Shown: piece by piece, positions 1 through 9,299 of the stretch
Numbering within the stretch: the first letter of the stretch is position 1
How the letters are laid out: every line of letters begins with the position of its first letter
Origin: Acidobacteriota bacterium
GTDB taxonomy: Bacteria; Acidobacteriota; Blastocatellia; Pyrinomonadales; Pyrinomonadaceae
Reading direction: 5' to 3'
Assembly (NCBI GenBank): GCA_020199775.1
Contig: JAIVJZ010000041.1
Span: 496,001 to 560,000 of the forward strand
Length of the DNA: 64,000 nucleotides
Position numbers and translations under genes: made by a program
The notes under the pieces: generated by a model
The model's input: the letters and a program-made list of their open reading frames with translations, nothing else
Told to the model about the DNA's origin: nothing
Databases searched by the model: none

Positions 1-2
1 CC

Positions 3-2447
3 GGCACGAATGCGTGGCACGGGTCGCTCTACGCATTTCACCGTAACGACAACTTCGACGCGCGCAACTTTTTCGACAGGCCGCGCAAACCCGAATTCAA
101 GCGCAACCAGTTCGGCGGCTCAATCGGCGGCCCCGTCAAACGCGACAAAACTTTCTTCTTCTTCAACTACGAATCCTTGCGCGAACAACTCGGCCGCACC
201 GTCTCCACGGTCGTGCCCGACCTTGCCGCGCGCAGCGGCGTGCTCACCGTGCAAGACCGCAACTTCCCGAACGAGCCTTGCCGCACCACCACCCAGAACG
301 TCACCGTCAACGCCGCGATCCGCCCGTTCCTCGACGAGTTTCCGCTGCCGAACGGCGCGCCCATCGGCTGCACCGGCAACCTCGCGGCCTACAACTTCGG
401 CTTCAACCAGCAGATCACGCAGCACTTCTTTCAAGGCCGCATCGATCACAATTTTAACGACCGCAACCAGTTTTTCGCGCGCTACACTTTCGACGACGCC
501 GATCAAGCGCTGCCGACAGACTTTCCGCAGTTTCCGCGCGCGTTCCTTTCGCGCAACCAGTTCTTCACCGCCGAACACCGCTTCATCCAGTCGGCGCGCA
601 CGCTCCACACTTTCCGCTTCGGCTTCGGGCGCACGCGCATCGGTCAGGACATCGAATCGAATACGGCCGGAGCATTGACGCCTTTCATCCCGGGGCGCGA
701 CACCATCGGCAACATAGACATCGGCGGCATCCCGCGCTTCGGCCCGCAGTCGTCGGCCAATCTTCGTCTCACGCAAAACGTCTTCAGTTTCGAGCACGGC
801 ATGGTGCACACGCGCGGGCGACACCTGCTGAAGGTCGGCGGCCTCGTCGAGCGTTATCAGGACAACATGTATAACCCGACCTTCTCGCTCGGCACCTGGG
901 GGTTCTCCAACCTCAGCAACTTCCTGACGAACACGCCGCAGAATTTCATCGGCCTGCCCATCAGCGGCGCGCTCGACCGCTACTGGCGTTTCACCCTCTT
1001 CGCCGGTTACGTGCAAGACGCCTTTCGCGTCCACGAACGGCTCACGCTCAACGCGGGCTTGCGCTACGAGACGACGACCATGCCCGTGGACATCTACGGG
1101 CGCGATTCCGCCCTGCCGTCGATTTTCGCGGATCGCGCGCCCACCACGGGGTTGCTCTACCAGAACCCGACGCGTAAGAATCTCTCGCCGCGCGTCGGCT
1201 TCGCGTGGGACGTGACAGGCTCCGGCAAGACTTCCTTGCGCGGCGGCTACGGCGTCTACTTCAACACGAACAACCAGCAGAATTTGATCGTGACGGTGAC
1301 GAACCCGCCCGCCACACCGCGCATCGCCATCGGCTTCACGGCGACTTCGCCCTGCCGCCCCGCCTTCCCCGTCGCGCCGCTCTCGTGCGCTTTCGCCAAC
1401 TCGATCCGCCCCGTCCAGTTCGATCTCGAAAACCCGTACCTGAACGTTTACAACCTGAACTTCCAGCGCGAACTGCCGTGGCAAACTATCGTCACGCTCG
1501 GCTACGCCGGGTCGCGCGGCGTCCACCTCCTGCGCAGCAACGACGTGAACATCGCCGTTCCGGTGATGCGGCCTGACGGCACGCCCTTCTTCCCGCAGGG
1601 CGCGCCCCGCCGGAACACCGCGTTCTCGACTATCGAACTCAAGAGCAGCGACGGCAACTCTTGGTACAACGCGATGATCTTCGAGGTGCGGAAGCGTTGG
1701 AATCAGGATTTCAACGTCCAGTCGTCCTACACCTTCTCGCGCAACATCGACACGACGCAGGCTTCCACCTTCTTCTCCGACGCGACGAACGGCACGACGA
1801 CGGCCTTCCCCGAGTTCCCCGGCTTCAACTACAACAAGGGGCTCGCAGACTATCACGCCAAGCACAACTGGGTCGTCAACTTCGTCTGGAAGATTCCCTT
1901 CGCGAAGAACCTCGACGGCGTCGCGGGCGCGCTCTTAGACGACTGGCAGTTGGCCGGCATCGGTCAGGCCAGAAGCGGCAGCCCTCTGACCGTCTTCGTT
2001 CAGGCGAACCGTTCGCGCTCGCTCTGGCAGCCCTCGCTCGGCCCCGGCATCGGGCGCGACCGCGCGAGCATCGCCCCCGGCTACACCTACGAGACGGCCG
2101 TGCTCGGCGACCCCGATCAATACTTCGACCCGAAAGCCTTCATCCTCCAACCGGCGGGCACGCTCGGCAACACCGGGCGCGGCGCGTTCATCGGCCCCAA
2201 CCTGCGCACCTTCGATCTGTCCGCGATGAAGAACATCCGGTTCGGCTCGCCGCTCGGCGAAGACACGAACGTGCAGATTCGCGTCGAGGCGTTCAACCTC
2301 TTCAACCGCGCCAACTTCGCGCCGCCCGCTTTGACGGTCTTCGCGGGCGCGGCCGACAACGAAACCCCGCTCACGACCTTCGGGCGCATTCGCTCGACCG
2401 TCACCTCCGCACGGCAGATTCAACTCGGCGTGCGCGTGCAGTTTTAA
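3..2447 (+). CDS. TonB-dependent receptor, Oar-like (5' end outside window)
   Basis: The reading frame is already open at base 3 and runs to a TAA at 2447, so about 814 C-terminal residues are visible. The TTG at 177 given by the ORF track is internal, not the start. Upstream of it the frame encodes the plug signature RNQFGGSIGGPVKRDKTFFF, typical of the Oar/CarboxypepD_reg outer-membrane receptors abundant in Acidobacteriota. The rest has the alternating aromatic beta-strand pattern of a 22-strand barrel (WYNAMIFEVRKRW, FNVQSSYTFSRN) and ends with an aromatic residue (RVQF), the usual BAM recognition end. These proteins import large substrates using TonB energy. The substrate cannot be read from the sequence. 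The N-terminal carboxypeptidase-like domain and signal peptide would lie upstream of this window. Confidence 0.93.
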   Translation, partial: GTNAWHGSLYAFHRNDNFDARNFFDRPRKPEFKRNQFGGSIGGPVKRDKTFFFFNYESLREQLGRTVSTVVPDLAARSGVLTVQDRNFPNEPCRTTTQNVTVNAAIRPFLDEFPLPNGAPIGCTGNLAAYNFGFNQQITQHFFQGRIDHNFNDRNQFFARYTFDDADQALPTDFPQFPRAFLSRNQFFTAEHRFIQSARTLHTFRFGFGRTRIGQDIESNTAGALTPFIPGRDTIGNIDIGGIPRFGPQSSANLRLTQNVFSFEHGMVHTRGRHLLKVGGLVERYQDNMYNPTFSLGTWGFSNLSNFLTNTPQNFIGLPISGALDRYWRFTLFAGYVQDAFRVHERLTLNAGLRYETTTMPVDIYGRDSALPSIFADRAPTTGLLYQNPTRKNLSPRVGFAWDVTGSGKTSLRGGYGVYFNTNNQQNLIVTVTNPPATPRIAIGFTATSPCRPAFPVAPLSCAFANSIRPVQFDLENPYLNVYNLNFQRELPWQTIVTLGYAGSRGVHLLRSNDVNIAVPVMRPDGTPFFPQGAPRRNTAFSTIELKSSDGNSWYNAMIFEVRKRWNQDFNVQSSYTFSRNIDTTQASTFFSDATNGTTTAFPEFPGFNYNKGLADYHAKHNWVVNFVWKIPFAKNLDGVAGALLDDWQLAGIGQARSGSPLTVFVQANRSRSLWQPSLGPGIGRDRASIAPGYTYETAVLGDPDQYFDPKAFILQPAGTLGNTGRGAFIGPNLRTFDLSAMKNIRFGSPLGEDTNVQIRVEAFNLFNRANFAPPALTVFAGAADNETPLTTFGRIRSTVTSARQIQLGVRVQF

Positions 2448-2495
2448 GTTCTCACGCTCTCGAAAATGACGATGGAAAAAGGAAAAGAGAAATCT

Positions 2496-2945
2496 ATGAT
2501 CTGGATCGTGTTTGCGCTCGGCGCGGCACTGTCGTGGGGGCTTTACGGCGCGATGCTCCATCAGGGACAGGTCAAACTCGGCAACCCGATGCGCGCGCTG
2601 CTGTGCGTCGGCGTGGCCTACTTTCTGATCGGCGTGCTCGTGCCGGCCGCGTGGCTCTGGTCGCAGGGCGCGCTCGGCGGCTTCAACTCCGGCGGGGCGA
2701 CGACGGCCACGGCGGCGGGCGCGCTCGGCGCGCTCGGCGCGGTCTGTATCATCTTCGCCTTCCGCACCGGGGGCTTGCCGACCTACGTGATGCCCCTCGT
2801 CTTCGGCGGCGCGCCCGTCATCAACGTCCTCATCACGATGTGGCTGCACCCGCCCAAGCACTCGCCCAACCCCGTCCTCTACCTCGGCTTCCTCATGGTC
2901 GTCGTGGGCGCGGCGATGGTGCTCTACTTCCGGCCGCAGTCCTGA
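2496..2945 (+). CDS. EamA/DMT-like small integral membrane protein
   Basis: A 149-residue, almost entirely hydrophobic protein with four to five predicted membrane helices (for example IWIVFALGAALSWGLYGAML near the start and YLGFLMVVVGAAMVLYF at the end). The Trp-Gly-rich first helix resembles one half of an EamA/drug-metabolite transporter. The ATG at 2496 is preferred over the one at 2466 because a purine-rich GGAAAAGAG lies a few bases upstream of it and the first helix begins there. It follows the receptor by about 48 bases. A second EamA-like protein lies at 4408, so the two halves could work together. Substrate unknown. Confidence 0.75.
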   Translation: MIWIVFALGAALSWGLYGAMLHQGQVKLGNPMRALLCVGVAYFLIGVLVPAAWLWSQGALGGFNSGGATTATAAGALGALGAVCIIFAFRTGGLPTYVMPLVFGGAPVINVLITMWLHPPKHSPNPVLYLGFLMVVVGAAMVLYFRPQS

Positions 2946-3013
2946 ATCCTTCAGCGCGCAAGCCCGCGCCGGAAAGTCCTCTATGCCCGAACTCAAACCG
3001 CTCGAATGATGTG

Positions 3014-4291
3014 TCAGCGCGCTGCGCGTTTGCCGATGCAATAGAGGTGGCCGGACGTGCGTATGAAAATCTGGCCGTCCGAGACGGCGGGCGAACTGAG
3101 GCAGTATTCGTTCAGATTGTTCTCGGCGAGCACTTCAAACTTCGCGCCCGCCCGGATGACGGACGTGATGCCCTCTTCGCTCGTCGCGTAAATCTTCCCG
3201 TCGGCCAGCACGGGCGAGGCAGAATAGTCGCCCGGCTTGATGCGGACGGGACCGTAAACTTCCTTGCCCGTCTTCGCGTCCAGACACCAGACGATCCCCT
3301 TGTCGCCGACGATGTAAAAATATTTCCCATCCGTGACGGGCGTCGGCACGTCCGGGCCGAACTGCGCCGACCAGACGAGGTGCGACTTCGAGATGTCGCC
3401 GCGCCCGCCCGCGCGGAAGGCCAAGAGCGGCTTGACGCGCGTCGGCGCGTAGATGATGCCGTCGTAGACGACGGGCGAGGCGACGATGCGGTAGAAGCCT
3501 AAGTTCTCCGGGTTGAGGCCGCCCGCGCGCCAGAGTTCTTTGCCGTCGCGCGGGTCGTGGCCGGTCACCACGTCGCCGCCCGTGACGACGATCTCGGTGC
3601 GCGCCGCGTAGCGCAGCAGGGCGGGCGTCGAATAGGCGTCGGGCGATTCCTGAATCGCGTCGGTCGGCCGTTCGACTTTCCAGACGGTCTTGCCCGTCGC
3701 GCGGTTGATCCGCAGCACGTATGAAGGCGCGTCCGTCTTCATGCCGTGGAGCACCTGCACGTAGAGCGCGTCTTCGTGCAGGAGCGGCGAGGAGGCGTAG
3801 CCCCACTGTAGGCCGAACTGCCCGTAGTCCTTCTGAATGTCGCGCGCCCAGAGTTCGCGCCCGCCGAAGTCGAAACCCTTGAGGACGCCCGTGCCCGTCA
3901 TCACGTAGACGCTCTTGCCGTCGGTCACGGGCGAGGGCGAAGACATGTTGTGCTTGCGCTGCCGGTGGTTGCCGCCGCCGAGCAATTTCTTCCACGCGAG
4001 CGTCCCCTTGCCGCGCTCCACGCACCACAGGAAGAGGTTATCGCCCTCCGCGACGTTGAGAAAAATGCGGTCGCCCCACACAATCGGCGTCGAGCCGCTG
4101 CGATCCGGGAGCGGCAGCTTCCAACTGACGTTCTCCTCCGCGCTCCACTTGTGCGGCAGGTTCCGCTCGTCGCTCGTCCCATTCAACTGCGGCCCCCGCC
4201 ACTGCGGCCAGTTGCCCGCGCGCGCGCTCCACCCATACGAGCACATGACGAAGACGACGAGCGCGGCGAACAGAAAGTTTTGACGACGCAT
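3014..4291 (-). CDS. Secreted PQQ-binding-like beta-propeller protein
   Basis: 425 residues. The start at 4291 is chosen over the ORF-track start (4429) because it is preceded by a strong AGGAGG and begins a good signal peptide (MRRQNFLFAALVVFVMCSYG, cut near SARAG). The mature protein carries repeated blade motifs of the PQQ/pyrrolo-quinoline-like WD40 propeller (NWPQWRGP near the N-terminus; VWCLDAKTGKEVYG; MTGTGVLKGFDFGGRELW). Acidobacteria and Planctomycetes carry many such proteins. Most are probably binding scaffolds and not dehydrogenases, and no dehydrogenase-specific region is evident. It is convergent with the 2496 gene and divergent from 4408. Confidence 0.88.
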   Translation of the reverse strand: MRRQNFLFAALVVFVMCSYGWSARAGNWPQWRGPQLNGTSDERNLPHKWSAEENVSWKLPLPDRSGSTPIVWGDRIFLNVAEGDNLFLWCVERGKGTLAWKKLLGGGNHRQRKHNMSSPSPVTDGKSVYVMTGTGVLKGFDFGGRELWARDIQKDYGQFGLQWGYASSPLLHEDALYVQVLHGMKTDAPSYVLRINRATGKTVWKVERPTDAIQESPDAYSTPALLRYAARTEIVVTGGDVVTGHDPRDGKELWRAGGLNPENLGFYRIVASPVVYDGIIYAPTRVKPLLAFRAGGRGDISKSHLVWSAQFGPDVPTPVTDGKYFYIVGDKGIVWCLDAKTGKEVYGPVRIKPGDYSASPVLADGKIYATSEEGITSVIRAGAKFEVLAENNLNEYCLSSPAVSDGQIFIRTSGHLYCIGKRAAR

Positions 4292-4319
4292 GGATTTCCT
4301 CCTCAATCGAAACGGACTT

Positions 4320-4347
4320 AATATATACGCATCTTGCTTAAAACGAA
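4320..4347 (-). promoter_or_regulatory. Possible promoter of the propeller gene
   Basis: On the minus strand a TATATT hexamer (4325-4320) is preceded, 16 bases upstream, by TTCGTT. It lies about 30 bases before the ATG at 4291 in the only A+T-rich patch of this divergent spacer. The -35 match is weak, so this is tentative. Confidence 0.3.
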
Positions 4348-4407
4348 CCACAAAATTTCCGCGACGGTCGCGCGTGCAGCCGGTCTGCGAGCATATACGA
4401 ACGCCAC

Positions 4408-4836
4408 ATGAAAAATTTTTACCTGCCAATTGTTCTGGCCGTCGGCGGCAACCTGCTTTATCACCTGTCGCAGAAGTCCATGCCGAAGGCGGCGAACCCC
4501 GTGTTCATCATCACCATCGCCTACCTCGTCGGCATCCTTGCGTGCGTGCTCTACTCTTTCGCCTACCCGAGCGAAAAGTCTTTTCTCGACACGCTGCGCG
4601 AGTCGAACTGGGCGGTCTACGGCATGGGCTTGGGGGCGGCGGTCATCGAAGTCGGTTTCCTGCTCGCCTATCGCGCCGGTTGGAACATCAGCACGGCGGC
4701 GGTCGTGTGCAGCACGGCCGTCACGCTCATGCTCATCCCCATCGGCGTCGTCGCCTTCAAGGAACATCTGTCGGTGCGTAACGTCGTCGGCCTGCTCCTC
4801 TGCATGGTCGGCCTCGTGCTCGTCGCGAAAAGATAG
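4408..4836 (+). CDS. EamA/SMR-like membrane protein
   Basis: 142 residues with four predicted helices (YLPIVLAVGGNLLYHL, VFIITIAYLVGILACVLYSF, VYGMGLGAAVIEVGFLLAYR, VVGLLLCMVGLVLVAK) and the EamA/SMR pattern of a glycine-rich last helix ending in a short basic tail. It is about the size of a single DMT repeat, so it may dimerise or pair with the protein at 2496. No clear Shine-Dalgarno is seen. It is divergent from the propeller gene and convergent with the ABC permease. Substrate unknown. Confidence 0.75.
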   Translation: MKNFYLPIVLAVGGNLLYHLSQKSMPKAANPVFIITIAYLVGILACVLYSFAYPSEKSFLDTLRESNWAVYGMGLGAAVIEVGFLLAYRAGWNISTAAVVCSTAVTLMLIPIGVVAFKEHLSVRNVVGLLLCMVGLVLVAKR

Positions 4837-4882
4837 CAGGGCGCAAATCGCGCGCGCCGCGCTCTGCTTGCGCCCGCGTCTC

Positions 4883-7800
4883 CTATTCGGCGCGCAACGC
4901 CGGGAGCAGCGGCGAACGCAACGCGGCGACGGTCGCCACGACCGACGCCGCGAGTCCGGTGGCGACCACGAGCGCGAGCAACACGGCGAGCGACGCGGTG
5001 GGGAGACGGCCGCCGCGCGCGTAGAAGGCCGGGGCGATGGCGAGCAGCGCGCACAGCACGCCCGTGAGCAAGCCGCAGAACAGCAGCAGCGCGTTTTCCG
5101 CGACGACCATCAGCGCGAGGTGGCGCGCGTTGTAGCCGACGGCGCGCAGCAGCGCGAGTTCCCTCTTGCGCTCCAACACGTTGCGGAGAAGCACCGTCGC
5201 CAGTCCGAGCGTGCCGAGGATCGTGCCGAGGCCGCCGAGCGTCTGGAAGGTCGAGAGGTAAGTGTTCTCCACGCGATGAAACTCTGCGAGCCGTTCGCCC
5301 GCGCCCGTCGCGTCGAAGCCGAAATCCGACAGGCGTGATTCCAACAGCGCGGCGACACTTGCGCCTTTTTCCGGCGCGGCGTCCAGCAGGAAGAAACGAT
5401 AGCCCTCCTGTTCGGGAAACGCGCGCAGGAAATTCCGCTCCGACATCAACAACTCCGACTGGAACAAACTATCGGAGAGCGCGGCGACGAAACGCAAGCG
5501 CAGCGCATGATCCGTCCCCTCGTTCAAGACGATCTCTTCGCCGAGTTTGCGATGCAGCACGTAAGCCAGAGAGTTGGCGTCGGCGATGACCGGGATCGCG
5601 CCCTCCGGCAAATCTCGTTCGAGGAGCAGCCACGGGTTAGCCCGCTCGGCGTCGGTCGCGGCGAGCGAATCGGCAAACGCGAAGCGGTTCTCCGCGAGAA
5701 ATTTGGGCGCGGGCGCGAGTATGCGCGGGTTGCGCGGCTGGTACAGATTCAAACAACTCGCGTCGTCGCCCGGCCGCAGGCGAAAGCGCGTGAAGGACGT
5801 GCCCGCGAGCGTCGCCGTCTCCTCCTGCGCGCTGAGGTTCAAGGCTTCCCGGCCCGCCGCGTCGTTCGGGTCGTGCGCGAGCGGCAGCAGCGACTCGGCG
5901 AGCAGAGTGTAACCGCCCGTGCCGGTTTTTTTGTCGGTCGAAGCGGCGTCGGACGGGTCGCGCCGGAAGGCGTCAACGGCGACGATGATGAACGCGGCCG
6001 ACGCGATGAGCGCGATGCACAGGACGCTTCTCGCGGGGCGATGCGTCGCGTTGCGAAAGCCGAGCCGCACGACCGGCCACCAGCCGCGCCCGTGAATCGT
6101 CGCGCGCCCGTTCGCCCGCCGCCGAAGCCACGCCGATTGAAAGCAGAGCAACGCGACGAGAAACAGCGTGCCCGCGCCGAAGAAGCCGGCCACGCCGCCT
6201 ATTAACTTCGACGCGGCGGCCACGAGCAGCAACCCGCCGAGCGTCGCGCACACGACGGCGGCCGCGAGATAAGTTGACGCGCCGCGCCGCACGCTGCGCA
6301 CGAACGGCACACTGAATTTTCCCTTCGACTTGGGCGCGCGTCGTCCGGTCGTCGTCGCGTCAATCGTCCCGGTCAGCAGTTCGCGCGCCGAGACGGGGGC
6401 GAGCAGGCGCAGCGTCCACCAGATGCAGGCGAGCGCGGCCAGAATGCCGCCCGCGCCGCCCAGCGCGAGCGACCACGGCGAGACGTGCAGCGCGAGAGAG
6501 CGCGTGCCCACTGCCTCGACCCACCACGTCCGCAGGCCGTACATCATCAACCCGCCGTAGAGCAGCGCGCCCGCCAGTCCGAGCACGCTGCCCGCGGCGG
6601 CGAGCAGCAAGCCCTCGCCGAGAAAGAGCGCGCGCAGACGCGCGGCGGGAAAGCCGACGGCTTGCAGGATGCCGATCTCTCGCAGGCGTTGCTCGATGCC
6701 GAGTTTGAAGAAGAGCGCGGTGAGCATCAGCGCGGAGACGACGAGGAAAAAACTGAAGTAGAGAAAATACTCGCCGAAGTCGGTCGCCCCGCGCGATGCA
6801 CGGAGTCCTTCGTCGCGCGCCGCGTAGAGCGAGAAGTTCGCCGCGAGCGGATCGATGCGCGCGCGCAAACTTTGCTCGAAGTTTGCGCGCGCCGTTTCGA
6901 GCGAAGTTTCCCGGCCGGGGTAGAGACGCAGCGAGGTGAGTTTGCCGTAGCGCGTCTGCCAGAGTTCCTGCCCGCGCGCGAGGGGGATGAAGGCTTTCGG
7001 CGTCGTGCGAAATTGCTTCCAGTAGTCTTCGTCCTGCGGGCGCACGCGCGCGAGGTCGAGCGGGAACGGCGGATCCCAATCCGACAAACTCTCCGTGCCG
7101 CTGATGCCCGGATACTCCGGCGTCAACTCGCGATCCGCCGCGAGGCCGCGCATCGGCACCACGCCCGCGAGGCGAAACTCCGCCCCCTGCGTCTCCAGCC
7201 GCCCCTCGTCTCTCCACACGTAATAATCGAGCGACACCGCATCGCCCACACGCGCGCCGAGATCGCGCGCCGCCCAATCATTCAACAAGATCGGCGGACT
7301 CTGCTTCGGCGGCGTCCCGGCAGGCTCTCGCACCTCGGACTCCGACGTTTGACCGGCTTCGCGCCGCAACCCCGCAAAGCTCTCCTCGTCAATCGCCGTG
7401 ACGAGCGAATAAGGAATCTCTTTCCCGCCCGCGCGGATCGAGTTGGCGAGATACGAATAGATCGCCGACGCGCCGAGGCCGACGCTTTGCGCTGCATCAC
7501 TGGCCTGCCGCCTGAGCGCGTCGCCCACGACCGCGCTCTCCGTTTCGAGCGACAGCGCGTGCGGCGCGTCGAGCGTGCGGACTTTGACGCCCAAGTCCGC
7601 GAGCGTGAACGTCTCGCGCAAAATCTTCGTCGCCGCCGCCGCCGCCGCTTGTTGCGCCGCGCCGTCCGCCTGCGTCGCGCCGTCTCCCGTTTTTGTGGAG
7701 AGCAGGATCGTGTTGATGCGTCCCTCCTGCTCCGCATCCTTTTGCACGCGCCGCAGCGGCACGAACACCGCGCGCACCGCGCCCTGCTGCGGTCGCAAGC

Positions 7801-8398
7801 TGAACTCGCCGAGGTCTCCTGCCGCCCCCAACACCTCGCGCACCGTCAGGCGCATCGTGCGCCCCACGTCCTCCTTGCGCCCGTGCAGCGATTCGACGGG
7901 AATGGCCGAAGGCTTCTCGATGCGCAGCAACACTTCGCCCCCGGCGTGCGCCCCCAACTCCGACGCCAGCCCCGCGCTCACGAACGCTTCGCGCTCGCCC
8001 AAACTTCGCCGCCCCGCGTCCGCCCCTTGGAATCGCCAGAATCGCTCGTCAACTCCGTAGACCTGCACGCCCCCCGCGCGCCGCCCGCTCGCCTCGTCAA
8101 CAAGGACGCCCTCGAACACGACGAGCGGGCACGCCCCCTCGAACGAAGCATTCGCGAACGCCGGGTGCGCGCCGAGCTTACCGGCCAACTCTTCGCGGAA
8201 GAAATTCGACGCCGAGACGACATACGCCGTCCGCCCCAGACGCCCCAACACGAGCGCGCGCAAACTCGCGCGCACCGAGTCGCCCACGAGTAGCGCGCCC
8301 GCCAGCACGGCCACCGCAATCGCCACGCCGCACACCACCGCCGCGTTCGTGCGCCGGTAATAAACGAGATTGCGTTTGAGCAGCGTGGCGGTCTTCAT
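4883..8398 (-). CDS. ABC transporter permease with two FtsX domains
   Basis: 1171 residues. An N-terminal helix (VVCGVAIAVAVLAGALLVGD) is followed by a large extracytoplasmic MacB-like region. A first FtsX domain lies at about residues 543-655 (FGEYFLYFSFFLVVSALML, then LREIGILQAVGFPAARLRAL), then two or three further helices, a second periplasmic region, and a second FtsX domain at about 1040-1171 (RKRELALLRAVGYNARHLAL). This is the full-length, duplicated FtsX permease found in many Acidobacteriota. It acts with the ATPase encoded directly upstream (8516-9202), probably in lipoprotein or lipid handling or in antimicrobial peptide efflux. The substrate is not visible. Confidence 0.92.
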   Translation of the reverse strand: MKTATLLKRNLVYYRRTNAAVVCGVAIAVAVLAGALLVGDSVRASLRALVLGRLGRTAYVVSASNFFREELAGKLGAHPAFANASFEGACPLVVFEGVLVDEASGRRAGGVQVYGVDERFWRFQGADAGRRSLGEREAFVSAGLASELGAHAGGEVLLRIEKPSAIPVESLHGRKEDVGRTMRLTVREVLGAAGDLGEFSLRPQQGAVRAVFVPLRRVQKDAEQEGRINTILLSTKTGDGATQADGAAQQAAAAAATKILRETFTLADLGVKVRTLDAPHALSLETESAVVGDALRRQASDAAQSVGLGASAIYSYLANSIRAGGKEIPYSLVTAIDEESFAGLRREAGQTSESEVREPAGTPPKQSPPILLNDWAARDLGARVGDAVSLDYYVWRDEGRLETQGAEFRLAGVVPMRGLAADRELTPEYPGISGTESLSDWDPPFPLDLARVRPQDEDYWKQFRTTPKAFIPLARGQELWQTRYGKLTSLRLYPGRETSLETARANFEQSLRARIDPLAANFSLYAARDEGLRASRGATDFGEYFLYFSFFLVVSALMLTALFFKLGIEQRLREIGILQAVGFPAARLRALFLGEGLLLAAAGSVLGLAGALLYGGLMMYGLRTWWVEAVGTRSLALHVSPWSLALGGAGGILAALACIWWTLRLLAPVSARELLTGTIDATTTGRRAPKSKGKFSVPFVRSVRRGASTYLAAAVVCATLGGLLLVAAASKLIGGVAGFFGAGTLFLVALLCFQSAWLRRRANGRATIHGRGWWPVVRLGFRNATHRPARSVLCIALIASAAFIIVAVDAFRRDPSDAASTDKKTGTGGYTLLAESLLPLAHDPNDAAGREALNLSAQEETATLAGTSFTRFRLRPGDDASCLNLYQPRNPRILAPAPKFLAENRFAFADSLAATDAERANPWLLLERDLPEGAIPVIADANSLAYVLHRKLGEEIVLNEGTDHALRLRFVAALSDSLFQSELLMSERNFLRAFPEQEGYRFFLLDAAPEKGASVAALLESRLSDFGFDATGAGERLAEFHRVENTYLSTFQTLGGLGTILGTLGLATVLLRNVLERKRELALLRAVGYNARHLALMVVAENALLLFCGLLTGVLCALLAIAPAFYARGGRLPTASLAVLLALVVATGLAASVVATVAALRSPLLPALRAE

Positions 8399-8515
8399 AA
8401 GTAAGGTGTCAGCAGTCAGCGGTCAGCAAGTCAATGCAAAGTCCATCTCGCGCCTCTTTGTCGAACCCGAACGACCGTTGCCGGCCGCGGGCGACGGGCG
8501 TGCGGCCTTCGTCGT

Positions 8516-9202
8516 TCATCCTTCAACATTTCTGACGAGATTTTGTTCCTGCAATTCGTACCGCACGGGAAACTTCGCGGCCAGTTCCGCGCTGTGCGTG
8601 ACGACGACGAGGATCGTCTCCTGTTGCCGGTGGAGTTCGAGCAAAAGTTCGGCGACCGTGGCGGCGGACGCGTGATCGAGGTTGCCGGTCGGCTCGTCGC
8701 AGAGCAGCAGGAGCGGGCGGCGTATGAGCGCGCGGGCGAGCGCGACGCGCTGCTTCTCGCCGCCCGACAATTCCGCCGGGCGATGCTCGCTGCGCGCCGT
8801 CAGTCCCACCTGTGCGAGCAACCCGCGCGCCCGCTCCAACTCCTCGTCGCCGTCACTTTTCGCGCCCGCCGAGACGAGCGTCGGCGTCAACACGTTTTCG
8901 AGCACGGTCAATTGCGGCAGCAGGCAGTGGTCTTGAAAGATGAAACCGATGCGGCGATTCCTGAACGCGGCGAGTTCGCGCTCCGGCATCGCGAAAGGGT
9001 TCTGGCCGTCGAGCGTGACCGTGCCCGACGTGGGCGGTTCGAGCGCGCCGACGATGTAGAGGAAACTGCTCTTGCCGCTCCCCGAAGGCCCCATGATCGA
9101 AATTGCGTCGCCGCGCGCGAGACTCAGCGACACGCCCGACAAAATCGGCAGCCCGCCCCGCGGCGTCGGATACTCTTTGGAGAGATTGTTGACTTCAAGC
9201 AT
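8516..9202 (-). CDS. ABC transporter ATP-binding protein, LolD/MacB type
   Basis: 228 residues, the usual length for this subfamily. Walker A is GPSGSGKSSF (about residues 39-48), the Q-loop follows in FIFQDHCLLPQ, the signature is LSGGEKQRVALARAL (about 143-157), Walker B is LLLLCDEPTGNLD, and the H-loop is VVVTHS. FPVRYELQEQNLV at the end matches the LolD-type C-terminus. It lies 117 bases upstream of the permease on the same strand, so the two form a transporter unit. Confidence 0.95.
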   Translation of the reverse strand: MLEVNNLSKEYPTPRGGLPILSGVSLSLARGDAISIMGPSGSGKSSFLYIVGALEPPTSGTVTLDGQNPFAMPERELAAFRNRRIGFIFQDHCLLPQLTVLENVLTPTLVSAGAKSDGDEELERARGLLAQVGLTARSEHRPAELSGGEKQRVALARALIRRPLLLLCDEPTGNLDHASAATVAELLLELHRQQETILVVVTHSAELAAKFPVRYELQEQNLVRNVEG

Positions 9203-9232
9203 AAGCCGGAACAGCCGAGGGTCAGGGGCAAA

Positions 9233-9299
9233 GGGTAAAGGGAAAGGGATAAAGAAAACTGTTTCCCGCCATTCAACCTTTACCCCTTTCCCTTTACCC
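9233..9299. repeat. Inverted repeat, possible terminator
   Basis: A 16-base arm GGGTAAAGGGAAAGGG (9233-9248) is repeated as its exact reverse complement at 9284-9299, separated by 35 bases. The right arm overlaps the stop codon of the glycosyltransferase gene at 9294. The transcript hairpin could end transcription or protect the 3' end. No poly-U tract is evident. Confidence 0.6.

Noticed and set aside
120-1865. Minus-strand ORF of 581 codons opposite the TonB receptor
   Set aside because: It is Arg/Glu/Val-rich antisense of a conserved outer-membrane protein and has no recognisable motifs. The GC-rich third positions of the receptor keep the opposite strand open.
1661-3502. Plus-strand ORF of 613 codons
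   Set aside because: It crosses three real genes on both strands and is arginine-rich without domains.
6485-8293. Plus-strand ORF of 602 codons
   Set aside because: Antisense to the ABC permease, with no homology features.
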